From the NCBI RefSeq assembly GCF_004571025.1, contig NZ_SPQT01000035.1:33485-97484 (forward strand): a DNA stretch of 64,000 nt, written 5' to 3'. The translations under genes and the position numbers were made by a program. Positions within the stretch are counted from its first letter, which is position 1. Each line of letters opens with the position of its first letter. Of the stretch, positions 25,928 through 34,483 are shown piece after piece. The notes below the pieces were generated by a model. The model ran no database searches. It was not told the origin of the DNA and saw only the letters and a list, made by a program, of their open reading frames with translations. The stretch comes from Bradyrhizobium niftali. Its GTDB lineage: Bacteria > Pseudomonadota > Alphaproteobacteria > Rhizobiales > Xanthobacteraceae.

Positions 25928-27172
25928 TTAGTGCTCGAATACCAGCCTTGCGCCGACCGTGCCGTCGAGGGCGCGGATCTGCTGGAGCAGCGTGGCCGAA
26001 TCCTGACCGGCGAGATCGGCGTCGAGCACGACGTAGCCGAGGTCGCCGGCGGTCTCCAGATATTGCGCGGCGATGTTGATGTCGCGCTGGAGGAAGACCT
26101 CGTTCAGCCGCCGCAGCATGCCCGGTACGTTGCGATGGACATGGCTGAAGCGCGCGCCGGAGGGACGCAGATGCAGCTGCACCTCCGGGAAATTCACCGC
26201 GCCCATGGTCGAGCCGGTGATGAAATAGTCGACCAGCTTGCGGGCGACCTCGCCGCCGATGCGCTCCTGCGCCTCTTCGGTCGAGCCGCCGATATGCGGG
26301 GTGAGGATGACGTTGTCGAGGCCCTGCACCGGGCTCTTGAAACGATCGGAGTTCGAGGACGGCTCGACCGGAAACACGTCGATGGCGGCCCCGGCGATGT
26401 GACCGTCGCGTAAGGCGCGAGCCAGCGCATCGAGATCGACCACGGTGCCGCGGCTGTTGTTGATCAGGAACGAGCCCGGCTTCATCGCCCGCAGTTCCTT
26501 CTCGCCGATCATGCCGGCGGTCTCCGGGGTCTCCGGCACGTGCAGACTGACGATGTCGCTCTGCGCCAGCAGCTCTTCGAGTTTCTCGACCGGCTCTGTG
26601 TTGCCGTGGCGGAGCTTGTCGGTGCGGTCGTAATAGATCACGCGCATGCCCATTGCCTCGGCCAAGGTCGAGAGCTGCGAGCCGATATTGCCGTAGCCGA
26701 TGATGCCGAGGGTGCGGCCGCGCACCTCGCGGCTGCCGGTCGCGGACTTGTCCCATCCGCCGTCATGGGCCGAGACCGAGCGTGGAAAAATCTGCCGCAG
26801 CAGCATCACGATCTCGCCGATCACGAGCTCGGCGACGCTGCGCGTGTTGGAGAATGGCGCGTTGAAGACGGGAATACCGCGCTTGCGCGCCGCCAGCAGA
26901 TCGACCTGGTTGGTGCCGACGCTGAAGCAGCCGACCGCAAGGAGCTGATCGGCGGCCGCCAGCACGTCGTCGGTAATCTGGGTGCGCGAGCGGATGCCGA
27001 GCAACGACACGCCCTTGAGCGCCTGGCGCAGCGCCTCGCCGTCCAGCGCCTTGGTCAGACGCTCGACATTGGTGAAGCCCGCGCTCCGGAACAGGTCCAC
27101 GGCACTGTCATTGACGCCTTCGAGCAGCAGCGCCTTCGCGCTCCGCTCAGGGCTTTGGCCTGGGGCTGGCAT
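25928..27172 (-). CDS. serA: D-3-phosphoglycerate dehydrogenase SerA
   Basis: About 414 residues, the E. coli-type SerA length. The N-terminal substrate domain contains IRSRTQITDDVL and FSVGTNQVDL. NAD is bound by TLGIIGYGNIGSQLS. The catalytic Arg lies in NNSRGTVVD, the Glu in VFPVEPS and the His in LTPHIGGSTEEAQ. A C-terminal ACT-type regulatory domain (HRNVPGMLRRLNEVF, then DLGYVVLDADLAG) is the serine-feedback site in homologues. It catalyses the first step of serine synthesis. The ATG at 27172 has GGAGATCCT in front; the earlier in-frame starts are not conserved in character. Confidence 0.93.
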   Translation of the reverse strand: MPAPGQSPERSAKALLLEGVNDSAVDLFRSAGFTNVERLTKALDGEALRQALKGVSLLGIRSRTQITDDVLAAADQLLAVGCFSVGTNQVDLLAARKRGIPVFNAPFSNTRSVAELVIGEIVMLLRQIFPRSVSAHDGGWDKSATGSREVRGRTLGIIGYGNIGSQLSTLAEAMGMRVIYYDRTDKLRHGNTEPVEKLEELLAQSDIVSLHVPETPETAGMIGEKELRAMKPGSFLINNSRGTVVDLDALARALRDGHIAGAAIDVFPVEPSSNSDRFKSPVQGLDNVILTPHIGGSTEEAQERIGGEVARKLVDYFITGSTMGAVNFPEVQLHLRPSGARFSHVHRNVPGMLRRLNEVFLQRDINIAAQYLETAGDLGYVVLDADLAGQDSATLLQQIRALDGTVGARLVFEH

Positions 27173-27308
27173 AGGATCTCCATGAATGGCGGCTTTGCCG
27201 CAGCTCATAAACCGCGGACGAGGCGCAGCACAATAGGGTTTGGATACGGGAACAAGATGGCAGCACGACATTGAAGGGGCTGTCAGGGCCCTCCCGCCTC
27301 CGCGTAAC

Positions 27309-27453
27309 CGGTCCTGGCTTTCGCCAGCAGTTGTGGCGCGAGAGCTTAACCGCGAGCCTTCGCCAAACCCAATCCTGGGGTAATGGGTCCTGGATCAGCG
27401 CTCGCTGCTGGACAACGCTACGCGTTGCCAAGCGCTCGCTTGTCCAGGACGAC
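27309..27453. repeat. Dispersed palindromic intergenic repeat, copy 2
   Basis: The segment from CTTCGCCAAACCCAATCCTG (27358) to TTGTCCAGGACGAC (27453) parallels copy 1 at 13301-13373 and has an extra insertion in its centre. GGTCCTGG at the left mirrors CCAGGACGAC at the right. It lies between serA and the rhodanese gene and accounts for most of that 310-bp gap. Confidence 0.6.
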
Positions 27454-27482
27454 GGAAAGATTTTCCCAGCATCGCGACGGTC

Positions 27483-28715
27483 TCAAATCACATAAAACCC
27501 ATGCGTGCCATCGCGGCGCAGCTGCTCGACGAGGCCGTATTCCCAATCGAGGTAGGCCTGCATCGCACCTTCGGCGACATCGGTCCCCTCATAGGGACGG
27601 CGGTAGCGGTGCGCCGGATCCGGCTTCGGCAGCACGAGCGGCGGACCGACCTCCAGCGCGCCGTCATAACCGCCCTCGAGCACGTACACCTCCCAGCCCA
27701 TCTGCGCGAGCCAGGACGCCGTCATGTCGGCGCGCACGCCCCTGTCGTCGGTCAACAGAATGCGCGCGCCGCGCACCGGTGCGGCCATGTCGGTCTCCTG
27801 GACGAGCTGACCGCCGGGATAGTGGCGAAAGCCCGGAAGGTGGCCAGCCGCATAGTCCTCCGCATCGCGCACGTCGAAGCGGTAGAGCGTGCGATCGGTC
27901 TGCGCGAGCAGCGCAGCCATCTCGCTCGCGCCGATGTGGCGGACGCCGGCGCGATAGGCGACGTCGCGGGCATTGACTGGACCGCCTTCGAACGGTCCGA
28001 TCGCCCCGCGCCGATCGGCGCCGTGGTTGAGCGCATGCCGTGCCAGCGTCCAGCCGATGGTGCCGTTGCGCAGCGCGCGGACCTTGTTGGGCACGCCGGC
28101 ATTGATCAGCGACTGGGTGCCGATGATCGAGCGCGTCCGCCCGGCGCAATTGACGATGATGGTGGTGTCGGGATCGGGCGCGGCTTGGCCTGCCCGCAGC
28201 ACCAGCTCCGCGCCGGGCACGCTGACCGAGCCCGGAATGTTCATGGTCGCATATTCGTCGAAGCGGCGGACGTCGAGGATGGCGATGTTGGCCTTGTCCG
28301 CAATCAGTTTTGCCACTTCGTCAGCGCTGAACGACGGCGTGTGCCGGCGCGCCTCGACCAGCTCGCCGAACGCTTTCGAATAGGAGTTGACGTCCTCGAA
28401 CACCTGATAGCCCGCGTCGCGCCAGGCCTTCAGCCCGCCATCGAGCGCGCGGACATTGCTGTAGCCGAGCGCAGCCAGGCATTCTGCTCCGGCCGCGACC
28501 AGCCCCTCACCGTCATCATAGAGCACGACCGGCACGTCTTTGCGCGGCAGCCTCACCTCGGCTTCGACCGCAATCCGGTTCGCGGCCATGTTGGCAGCGA
28601 ACAAGGGATGGCCGGTGGCGAACGCGGCCTCGTATCTGAGATCGAGCAGCGCGATCTCCTCGCGCAGCAGCAGCGCGCGGCGGATATCGGCGGGGGTGAC
28701 GGTCGGGATCGTCAT
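27483..28715 (-). CDS. Multi-rhodanese-domain sulfurtransferase
   Basis: A 410-residue protein with three recognisable rhodanese-like repeats: about 5-105 (ALLDLRYEAAFATGHPLFAA), 130-225 (IAILDVRRFDEYATMNIPGS) and 262-350 (LYRFDVRDAEDYAAGHLPGF), plus a C-terminal tail. Only the middle repeat has an active-site loop with Cys (Cys190 in VNCAGRTRSI). The equivalent positions in the first and third repeats are Asp (LYDDGEG, LTDDRGV), so these are structural or regulatory copies. It may transfer sulfane sulfur; acceptor unknown. Start ATG 28715 (MTIPTV) is where homology begins. It is divergent from the secreted-protein gene. Confidence 0.88.
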   Translation of the reverse strand: MTIPTVTPADIRRALLLREEIALLDLRYEAAFATGHPLFAANMAANRIAVEAEVRLPRKDVPVVLYDDGEGLVAAGAECLAALGYSNVRALDGGLKAWRDAGYQVFEDVNSYSKAFGELVEARRHTPSFSADEVAKLIADKANIAILDVRRFDEYATMNIPGSVSVPGAELVLRAGQAAPDPDTTIIVNCAGRTRSIIGTQSLINAGVPNKVRALRNGTIGWTLARHALNHGADRRGAIGPFEGGPVNARDVAYRAGVRHIGASEMAALLAQTDRTLYRFDVRDAEDYAAGHLPGFRHYPGGQLVQETDMAAPVRGARILLTDDRGVRADMTASWLAQMGWEVYVLEGGYDGALEVGPPLVLPKPDPAHRYRRPYEGTDVAEGAMQAYLDWEYGLVEQLRRDGTHGFYVI

Positions 28716-28901
28716 CGGACATGCAGCCTTCGAAGTTTGAACAGGGCGCTTTTGGCCGATTGCGGACCGCTTGACCAGCCCGACGGGGGCATGCCCTCCC
28801 GCTCTGCGGCGTGCAATCCCGTGGAGCCGCTGAAAAGAAGCATGTTGTCCGCCCGCGCGGGGCGGGTAAAGTTCCGATTCGTGCGTGGGGGGAGGGGCAG
28901 C

Positions 28902-29570
28902 ATGCGAACCATAAAATTCCTGGTGGTGTTTCTGGTGCTTCCGGGTGCGGCCATGGCCGCGCTGACCAATGCGGAGCGCAAGTCCCAATTCGAGCGGGCG
29001 ATGGCGTCGATCGTAGCTGCGACGACGCCGACCGTGTTCGGCTTTGTCCGCGACACGCTGATCAAGGACTACGTCGCCTGCAAGCCCAACAAGGGGCAGG
29101 CCGTGGAGCTCATCAGCGCGAGCTATTTTCGGTCCTGTGAGCACGAGGACGCATCGGCCACCGGTGAGCGCTCACTGGAAGCGTGCCAGTTGCGCTATGG
29201 CAAGCCGTGCGCCCTGCTGGCGGTGAACGAGGAGATCGTCGCGGAAGGCGAACTGACAGCGCGGGACATGCCGCGTCTGCATTATGCGGGCAAGTATGAC
29301 CTGTCCCAGATTCCGATCATCCGGCGGGTGACGCGACAGCGCCCCGACGTGCAGAACTACGATAAGGCCATGGAGCCGAAAGCGATGGCCATCCACCCCT
29401 GGGGGAAGCTGTTCATCTCGGCGGGCGATGCGAGCTTGAACGATGCCCAGGCCTCCGCACTGGCAAAATGCAACAGCGATCCCACGCGAAATGGCAGGGA
29501 TGGCGGCTGCTTTGTCTACGCCGTCAACAACGACGTCATCATTGATGAACGGCACATGCAGCCGAAGTGA
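28902..29570 (+). CDS. Secreted hypothetical protein
   Basis: A 222-residue protein with a clear signal peptide (MRTIKFLVVFLVLPGAAMA, cleavage about residue 19) and a mature part with five or more cysteines (KDYVACKPN, YFRSCEHED, EACQLRYGKPCALL, ALAKCNSDP, DGGCFVYAVNN), probably disulfide-linked in the periplasm. The ACQLRYGKPCALLAVNEEIV segment recalls small repeat-type stress or cell-envelope proteins, but I do not recognise the family. A strong GGAGGGG ribosome-binding site precedes ATG 28902; the upstream in-frame extension overlaps the rhodanese gene and is rejected. Confidence 0.8.
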   Translation: MRTIKFLVVFLVLPGAAMAALTNAERKSQFERAMASIVAATTPTVFGFVRDTLIKDYVACKPNKGQAVELISASYFRSCEHEDASATGERSLEACQLRYGKPCALLAVNEEIVAEGELTARDMPRLHYAGKYDLSQIPIIRRVTRQRPDVQNYDKAMEPKAMAIHPWGKLFISAGDASLNDAQASALAKCNSDPTRNGRDGGCFVYAVNNDVIIDERHMQPK

Positions 29571-29622
29571 CGTGTCGATCTCGTGACTCGATCCAGGCGG
29601 ATTCGACCAGCGGCTTGTCGGA

Positions 29623-30816
29623 TCACTCGCCCGGAACGAGGCGCCCGAGCGGCGGTTGCGCGGGGCGCCGCAGCTTGCGGCGCGACAGGTAGAGCAGGAT
29701 GCCGGTGACCGAGAACAGCGGCATCAGGGCTGCGGCAATCATGAACGCGAGCTTGCCGGGCCAGCCGAGGACCGCGCCGCGATGGATGTCGAGCACGTTG
29801 GCGATGATCTTCTCGCCGAACGTCTTGTCGGCGTAACGCTCCGCCGAGACCAGTTGACCGGTGACGGCATCGACGCGGAATTCGTCGCGCGTAGTATCGA
29901 GCGTGGAGTCCTTCCCCCACGACCGGATCCGGATCGCCGTGCCGGGGCCGGCCGGCAGCGTCAGCAAGGCCCTGGCGAAGCGGTCACCCTCCTCGCGCCG
30001 GAACGTCGCCCAGGCACGGTCGAATCCGATCGGCACGGCCGGCTCGGAAGCGGCCGCCACGCGCGGCGCCTTTGCGGACATCTTGGGCTGCATTTTCGCG
30101 GCGACGACTTCCGGGCGCGACAGCAGCCAGACGACGCCGTCCTTGTACCAATCAAACGAGTACCAGAGCCCGGTGAGCGTCATCACCAGATAGACGGGCA
30201 GGACCCAAGTGCCGATGACGGCATGCAGCGACCGGTGCAGCCCGCGGCCGCTGAGCCCGAGATTCGGCTTCAGCCACATCTTCACGCTGCCGGCACGGCG
30301 TGGCCAGCGCAGCACGAGGCCCGAGACCAGCATGACGATCAGGCCGAGCGCGGCGACACCGGTGATCTGGCGCCCCCAGCCCTTGGCGTCGCCGGGGATG
30401 AGCAGCCAGCGATGCAACCTGCGAACGGTCGCGAAAAACTCTTCGCCGCGCGGCGAGCCCAGCACGCGCGCGTCATAGGGGTCGACATAGAGTGAAGCCG
30501 GCCGCCCACCCTGCTCGTCGCGGCCGAAGCGGACACGCACGGCCCCGGCCGGATCGCTCGATAGTGTGACGGCCGAGACCTTGCCGAAATCCTGCCCCGC
30601 TCTCAGCCGCGCGATCAGTTCGTCCGGCATCAGCGCCGGCGCGGAGCGTGGCGCAACCTGCATGATGCCGGCGTTGAGATGATCGACGATCTCATCCTCA
30701 AAGCTCATGATCGCGCCGGTCAGCGCGATCAGGGTCAGCAGCAGCGCGAGCCCGAGGCCCGCGATGGAATGGACCTCGTGCAGAACGGCCTTGATCGCGC
30801 GCCCCCGCTCACGCAT
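29623..30816 (-). CDS. PepSY-associated TM-helix protein (iron-uptake associated)
   Basis: A 397-residue inner-membrane protein with four main TM segments (AGLGLALLLTLIALTGAIMS, ITGVAALGLIVMLVSGLVLR, VIGTWVLPVYLVMTLTGLWY, IAAALMPLFSVTGILLYLSR) and conserved His residues in HEVHSIAGLG and LHRSLHAVIG. PepSY_TM proteins follow TonB-dependent siderophore receptors and are thought to reduce or unload ferric siderophores in the periplasm. It begins 63 bp after the receptor stop, consistent with one iron-regulated operon. Confidence 0.9.
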   Translation of the reverse strand: MRERGRAIKAVLHEVHSIAGLGLALLLTLIALTGAIMSFEDEIVDHLNAGIMQVAPRSAPALMPDELIARLRAGQDFGKVSAVTLSSDPAGAVRVRFGRDEQGGRPASLYVDPYDARVLGSPRGEEFFATVRRLHRWLLIPGDAKGWGRQITGVAALGLIVMLVSGLVLRWPRRAGSVKMWLKPNLGLSGRGLHRSLHAVIGTWVLPVYLVMTLTGLWYSFDWYKDGVVWLLSRPEVVAAKMQPKMSAKAPRVAAASEPAVPIGFDRAWATFRREEGDRFARALLTLPAGPGTAIRIRSWGKDSTLDTTRDEFRVDAVTGQLVSAERYADKTFGEKIIANVLDIHRGAVLGWPGKLAFMIAAALMPLFSVTGILLYLSRRKLRRPAQPPLGRLVPGE

Positions 30817-30879
30817 CGATACTGGCCTTCCTGGCCGACACGACCAGCAAACCCGTGTCTGTGCGCGGCGTGCCCATCG

Positions 30880-33210
30880 CTAGAACTTCACCGTCGCCGA
30901 CAGCGAGAAGCGCCGGGCATCGCCGATCGCGACGTTCAAGGCGTTCCCGGTGCTGGACGTATAGTAGAGCTTGTCGAACAGGTTCTTGATGTTGAACTGA
31001 TAGGTCACGGGCAGGTTGTCGACCTTCGTGTCGTAGGTCGCGAAGACGTCTGCAACCGTATAAGCTGGCAGGAAGAACGTATTGGCGGAGTCGCCCGGCC
31101 GGTCGCCGACATAGTGCGCACCGCCGCCGAGCCGGAGACGTCCGGGCAACCGGTCGCCGAAGTCATAGACAAGATAGAGCGAAGCCGTGTTCATCGCGGC
31201 GTTCAACAGCTTGGCGTCGCCGTTGACGGGATCGCCCTCCAGGCGAGCGTCGGTATAGCCATAGCTCCCGATCATGCTCCAATCGTCGGTCAGCTTGCCC
31301 GTCACGTCCAATTCCACGCCGCGCGACCGCGCCTTCGCGGACGTCCGTATCGCGATGACGTTGTTGCCAAGATCGTCGCGGACCAGCACGTTCTTCTTCT
31401 CGATGTCGTAGATCGCCAAGGTGCCGGACAGCCGCTTGTTGACGTCGAATTTGACGCCGGTCTCCCACTGGGTTCCCTCTTCGGGCGCAATGGTGGAGTC
31501 GACGACGAAGCCAGTGGGAGCACCGGAGAAAAGCGCGATCGTCGAGGTCGGCTTCAGCGACTGCGTATAGCTCACGTAATACGAGAGCTGATCGTTCAGC
31601 TTGAAGATGACGCCGCCGAGCGGCAGCACCTTGTCGCCAGCCAGGTTGGTATTCGTGACGAACAAGGGCCGGCCTTTTCCGGCGAGCTGCTCGTATTCCA
31701 TCCAGCGCACGCCGCCGACCACGGACAGCGAGTTGGTCAGATGGAACGTGTCCTGGGCAAAGAAGCCGCGGGTGCCTAGCTTGTCGGTCTGCTCGCTATC
31801 GACGGCAGAAAGGGTCGTGCCCGGCGCGACCAGCCCGTAGACCGGATTGTAGAAATTGAAGCTTGGGGTCGCCTGGCGAATCAGGTCGCGGCGGTCGATC
31901 GTGCGATACAGCGCCTCGCCGCCGAACAGGATCTCGTTGCGAAAACCGCCGACCCAGACGTCACCCTGCAGATAGGAGGTGCCGTAACTGGCGTTGCTCA
32001 GCGAGTTCTGGGTGCCGTCGTTGCTACGGGTCTCGACGCCGGTCTTGGCGTTGACGTTGGTGATGCGAAGCTGATTGGCGCTGTAGGTCTCGGTGTTGTA
32101 GCTGTAGGCCGCCGTGACCTTCCAATTGTCGTCGAGCTTCTGCTCGACCGAGCCCTGCACGAGGTCGGAGGTGCCCCACATGTTGTTGAAGGGCTCGTCG
32201 AGCCGGCGCGTCTTCGGGATCGCCAGCGGAGCGCCGCTGACGAAAGCGGTGCCGCGGTCGAACGGGGAGATGAACTCACGGTGCTCATAGGTGAGCTGGA
32301 CCGTCGTGGTGTCGCCGTACCAGGCCAGCGACGGGTTCACCAGCATTTCCCGGTGGCGACCGAAATTGCGCCAATAGTCCTCGCTGACGCCGTAGCCGAT
32401 GAAGCGATAGGCGAGACCGCCGTCGCCGATCGGACCGGTGATGTCGAGCGTGCCGTCAGCACCGCTGCGATTGTTCGCATAGGTCGAGCCGAGCAGCGTG
32501 ACCGAGCCGTGCTGGTAGAGCTCCGGACGTTTGCTGATGGTGTTGACGATGCCGCCGGGATCCATGATGCCATAGAGCAGCGAGGCCGGTCCCTTCAGCA
32601 CCTCGACGCTCTCGACCGCGGCGTTCAGGCTGCGGCCCTGCACCAGCGGCATGCCGTTGCGCATGATCGAGCCGTCGCGGTTGTCGCCGAAGCCGCGGCA
32701 GATCACGGCGTCCTGGGTGCCGGCGAGCGTGTTGGTCTGGGTGATCCCGCTGATGTTGACCAGCGCATCGTCGATGTTGCGCGGCAACTGGTCCTTCAGG
32801 ACCTGGGCAGGCACGACGTTGACGGTCTGCGAGGTGTCGAGCGGCGATGCGCCCGAACGCAGCGTGGTCGCGCTCGGCATCGCACGGTAGCCGAGCTTGG
32901 CGGCTTGCTGCGCGGCGGCCTCCGCGGCCGCGCGCTCCGATGGCGTCGACGCTGCCGGCGCGGCATTGCGATTGCGCTGGCGCGCGGCGGCCTGGGTGCG
33001 GCGTGAGGACCGCTCCGATGCGCGCGCCGGTTTCGGCCGCTGCGCCGGCGCTTCCACCGTCACCGCTGGCAGCGCCGATTGCGCCTGCGCAGACGTCGTG
33101 TTGGAGGGGCATTCGGCGAGCAGCACCGCTGCTCCCATGAGAAGACCTGCACGACTCCCGCCGGCACGAATTCGATGACCGCTGACGCGGTCATCCAGAT
33201 GAGCACGCAC
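30880..33210 (-). CDS. TonB-dependent siderophore receptor
   Basis: A 776-residue outer-membrane receptor. A signal region (GLLMGAAVLLA, then AQAQ) precedes a Pro/Arg/Ala-rich linker containing a TonB-box-like LPAVTVEA. The plug domain has VNVVPAQVLKDQLPRNIDDA, VICRGFGDNRDGSIMRNGMP and VEVLKGPASLLYGIMDPGG. A 22-strand barrel ends ARRFSLSATVKF with the terminal Phe needed for assembly. The FhuA/FpvA-like subfamily imports ferric hydroxamate or mixed siderophores. The start is probably GTG 33210. A candidate ICE-like element lies about 100 bp upstream. Confidence 0.92.
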   Translation of the reverse strand: MRAHLDDRVSGHRIRAGGSRAGLLMGAAVLLAECPSNTTSAQAQSALPAVTVEAPAQRPKPARASERSSRRTQAAARQRNRNAAPAASTPSERAAAEAAAQQAAKLGYRAMPSATTLRSGASPLDTSQTVNVVPAQVLKDQLPRNIDDALVNISGITQTNTLAGTQDAVICRGFGDNRDGSIMRNGMPLVQGRSLNAAVESVEVLKGPASLLYGIMDPGGIVNTISKRPELYQHGSVTLLGSTYANNRSGADGTLDITGPIGDGGLAYRFIGYGVSEDYWRNFGRHREMLVNPSLAWYGDTTTVQLTYEHREFISPFDRGTAFVSGAPLAIPKTRRLDEPFNNMWGTSDLVQGSVEQKLDDNWKVTAAYSYNTETYSANQLRITNVNAKTGVETRSNDGTQNSLSNASYGTSYLQGDVWVGGFRNEILFGGEALYRTIDRRDLIRQATPSFNFYNPVYGLVAPGTTLSAVDSEQTDKLGTRGFFAQDTFHLTNSLSVVGGVRWMEYEQLAGKGRPLFVTNTNLAGDKVLPLGGVIFKLNDQLSYYVSYTQSLKPTSTIALFSGAPTGFVVDSTIAPEEGTQWETGVKFDVNKRLSGTLAIYDIEKKNVLVRDDLGNNVIAIRTSAKARSRGVELDVTGKLTDDWSMIGSYGYTDARLEGDPVNGDAKLLNAAMNTASLYLVYDFGDRLPGRLRLGGGAHYVGDRPGDSANTFFLPAYTVADVFATYDTKVDNLPVTYQFNIKNLFDKLYYTSSTGNALNVAIGDARRFSLSATVKF

Positions 33211-33308
33211 TTTCGATTCACTTCCAAGTCAGACACGGCATTGCAGCTGGCGCGTCTAACAGCCGTTGCGGGTGAAGAGAACCGTAGGCGGAATTGAATC
33301 GCTCTAGT

Positions 33309-33323
33309 GTTGAATGGTTCTAA
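33309..33323 (-). promoter_or_regulatory. Candidate Irr/ICE-type iron-control element
   Basis: Leftward, TTAGAACCATTCAAC matches the palindromic ICE core (TTAGAA-n3-TTCTAA type) at 13 of 15 positions as I recall the consensus. It sits 99-113 bp upstream of the siderophore receptor, as expected for Irr-controlled rhizobial genes. Confidence 0.4.
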
Positions 33324-33423
33324 GCGCAGATCAACGCGAACCAGCAATCATGGATTGTTCTCGCGCCGATCGCGACACGCTGCGCGCGAAATTCGCGGCG
33401 GCTTGTCGCGACATTGCGGGATT

Positions 33424-34311
33424 TCATGCGATGGCAGGGCTCGTCAGCTCGTCGAGCTTCCGCTTGAGCGCGGTGCCGTCGGACAAGGCCCGCAGCGGCG
33501 GGCGCACCCGCAGCCACGCTGCATCGCCGGTCTGCGCGGCGAGAATGGCCTTCAGCGTTGCGAGGAAGGATGGCGTCTTCACCACGATGTCGATCGCCGC
33601 TTGCATGCGTGCCTCGACATCCTTGCCGCCGATCATCGCCTTGACCAGCTCCGGCGCGATGTTGGCCATACCGCAGATGGTGCCGGCACCGCCGACGGCG
33701 ATGGCGCGGGCGATGTCGGCTTCGTTGCCAACGGTGATCGCGAGCTCGGGGCTGGCCGCGCGGAACGCCTCGAACTGCTTGAAGTCGCCGCTGGAGTCTT
33801 TCAGGCCCGCAACCACCTTGCCGTAACGCTTGCGCAGGCTCGCGGCGACCGTGGTCGGGATCGCAACGCCTGAGATCTGCGGGATGTGATAGAGATAGGC
33901 ACGCAGGCGATCGTCGGCAACGCCGTCGATGATCGCGGCGAAGGCGTCCTCGATACCCTCGGGCGTGACGCTGCGGTCGAAGTAAGGCGGCAACAGCAGC
34001 ACATGGCGCAGGCCGAGGCCGAGCACGGCGCGCGTCAACGCGATGCTGTCGCTGATGGCGGGGAAGCCGCCGCCGATTCCGATGCGTTCCGGCGCGACAC
34101 CGGCCTTGAGCATGGCCTCGATGGTCGCGACGCGTTCGGCGACGTTGAAGGAGGTGCCTTCGCCGGTGGTGCCGAACAGCACGACGCCGTCGACGCCTTT
34201 GCTGAAGAGCTGCTTGGCGTGGGCGGCGAGCCGGCCGTGATCCACACCGCCATCGGTCGCCAGCGGCGTCGCCGACGCCACCCAGAACCCGCGAATCGCC
34301 TCCGTCATCAC
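33424..34311 (-). CDS. DapA-family aldolase/synthase (second copy)
   Basis: A 295-residue class I aldolase-type protein: GFWVASATPLATDGGVDHGR, GTTGEGTSFNVAER (substrate-carboxylate loop), YLYHIPQISGVAI with the conserved Tyr, and the Schiff-base Lys in VAGLKDSSGDF. Together these make a complete DapA/NanA/KDG-aldolase active site. It is divergent from a GlcD-like oxidase and a GntR regulator, so a hydroxy-acid or keto-deoxy-acid pathway is more likely than lysine synthesis. Sequence differs strongly from the 13403 copy. Confidence 0.87.
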   Translation of the reverse strand: MMTEAIRGFWVASATPLATDGGVDHGRLAAHAKQLFSKGVDGVVLFGTTGEGTSFNVAERVATIEAMLKAGVAPERIGIGGGFPAISDSIALTRAVLGLGLRHVLLLPPYFDRSVTPEGIEDAFAAIIDGVADDRLRAYLYHIPQISGVAIPTTVAASLRKRYGKVVAGLKDSSGDFKQFEAFRAASPELAITVGNEADIARAIAVGGAGTICGMANIAPELVKAMIGGKDVEARMQAAIDIVVKTPSFLATLKAILAAQTGDAAWLRVRPPLRALSDGTALKRKLDELTSPAIA

Positions 34312-34400
34312 ACCACCCTTTGCTGCGGTCCCGGACTAAGCCACTGATCCCTAACGATCTTCTGCGCCTAGCGGAGCCTCGTTTTTGCTTTACTTTTCAC

Positions 34401-34419
34401 CTTGTACCTTACATACAAG
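34401..34419. promoter_or_regulatory. Candidate GntR operator
   Basis: CTTGTA-n7-TACAAG is a 6-bp inverted repeat in the divergent gap between the DapA-family gene and the FAD-oxidase gene. Spacing and the TTGTA/TACAA arms suit FadR-subfamily GntR proteins, such as the one encoded two genes downstream. Confidence 0.5.
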
Positions 34420-34483
34420 ACGGACGCAAATCCCATCGCAGCAGACGCGCGACAGACGCGGCCGGATTTTGAGGAGGTCTTGC

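Noticed and set aside
27501..28901. Upstream in-frame extension of the secreted protein
   Set aside because: It overlaps the whole rhodanese gene on the other strand; the signal peptide and ribosome-binding site fix the start at 28902.
30809..30877. 22-codon leftward frame between receptor and PepSY genes
   Set aside because: Very short, no ribosome-binding site and overlaps the PepSY start; I would not call it a gene.
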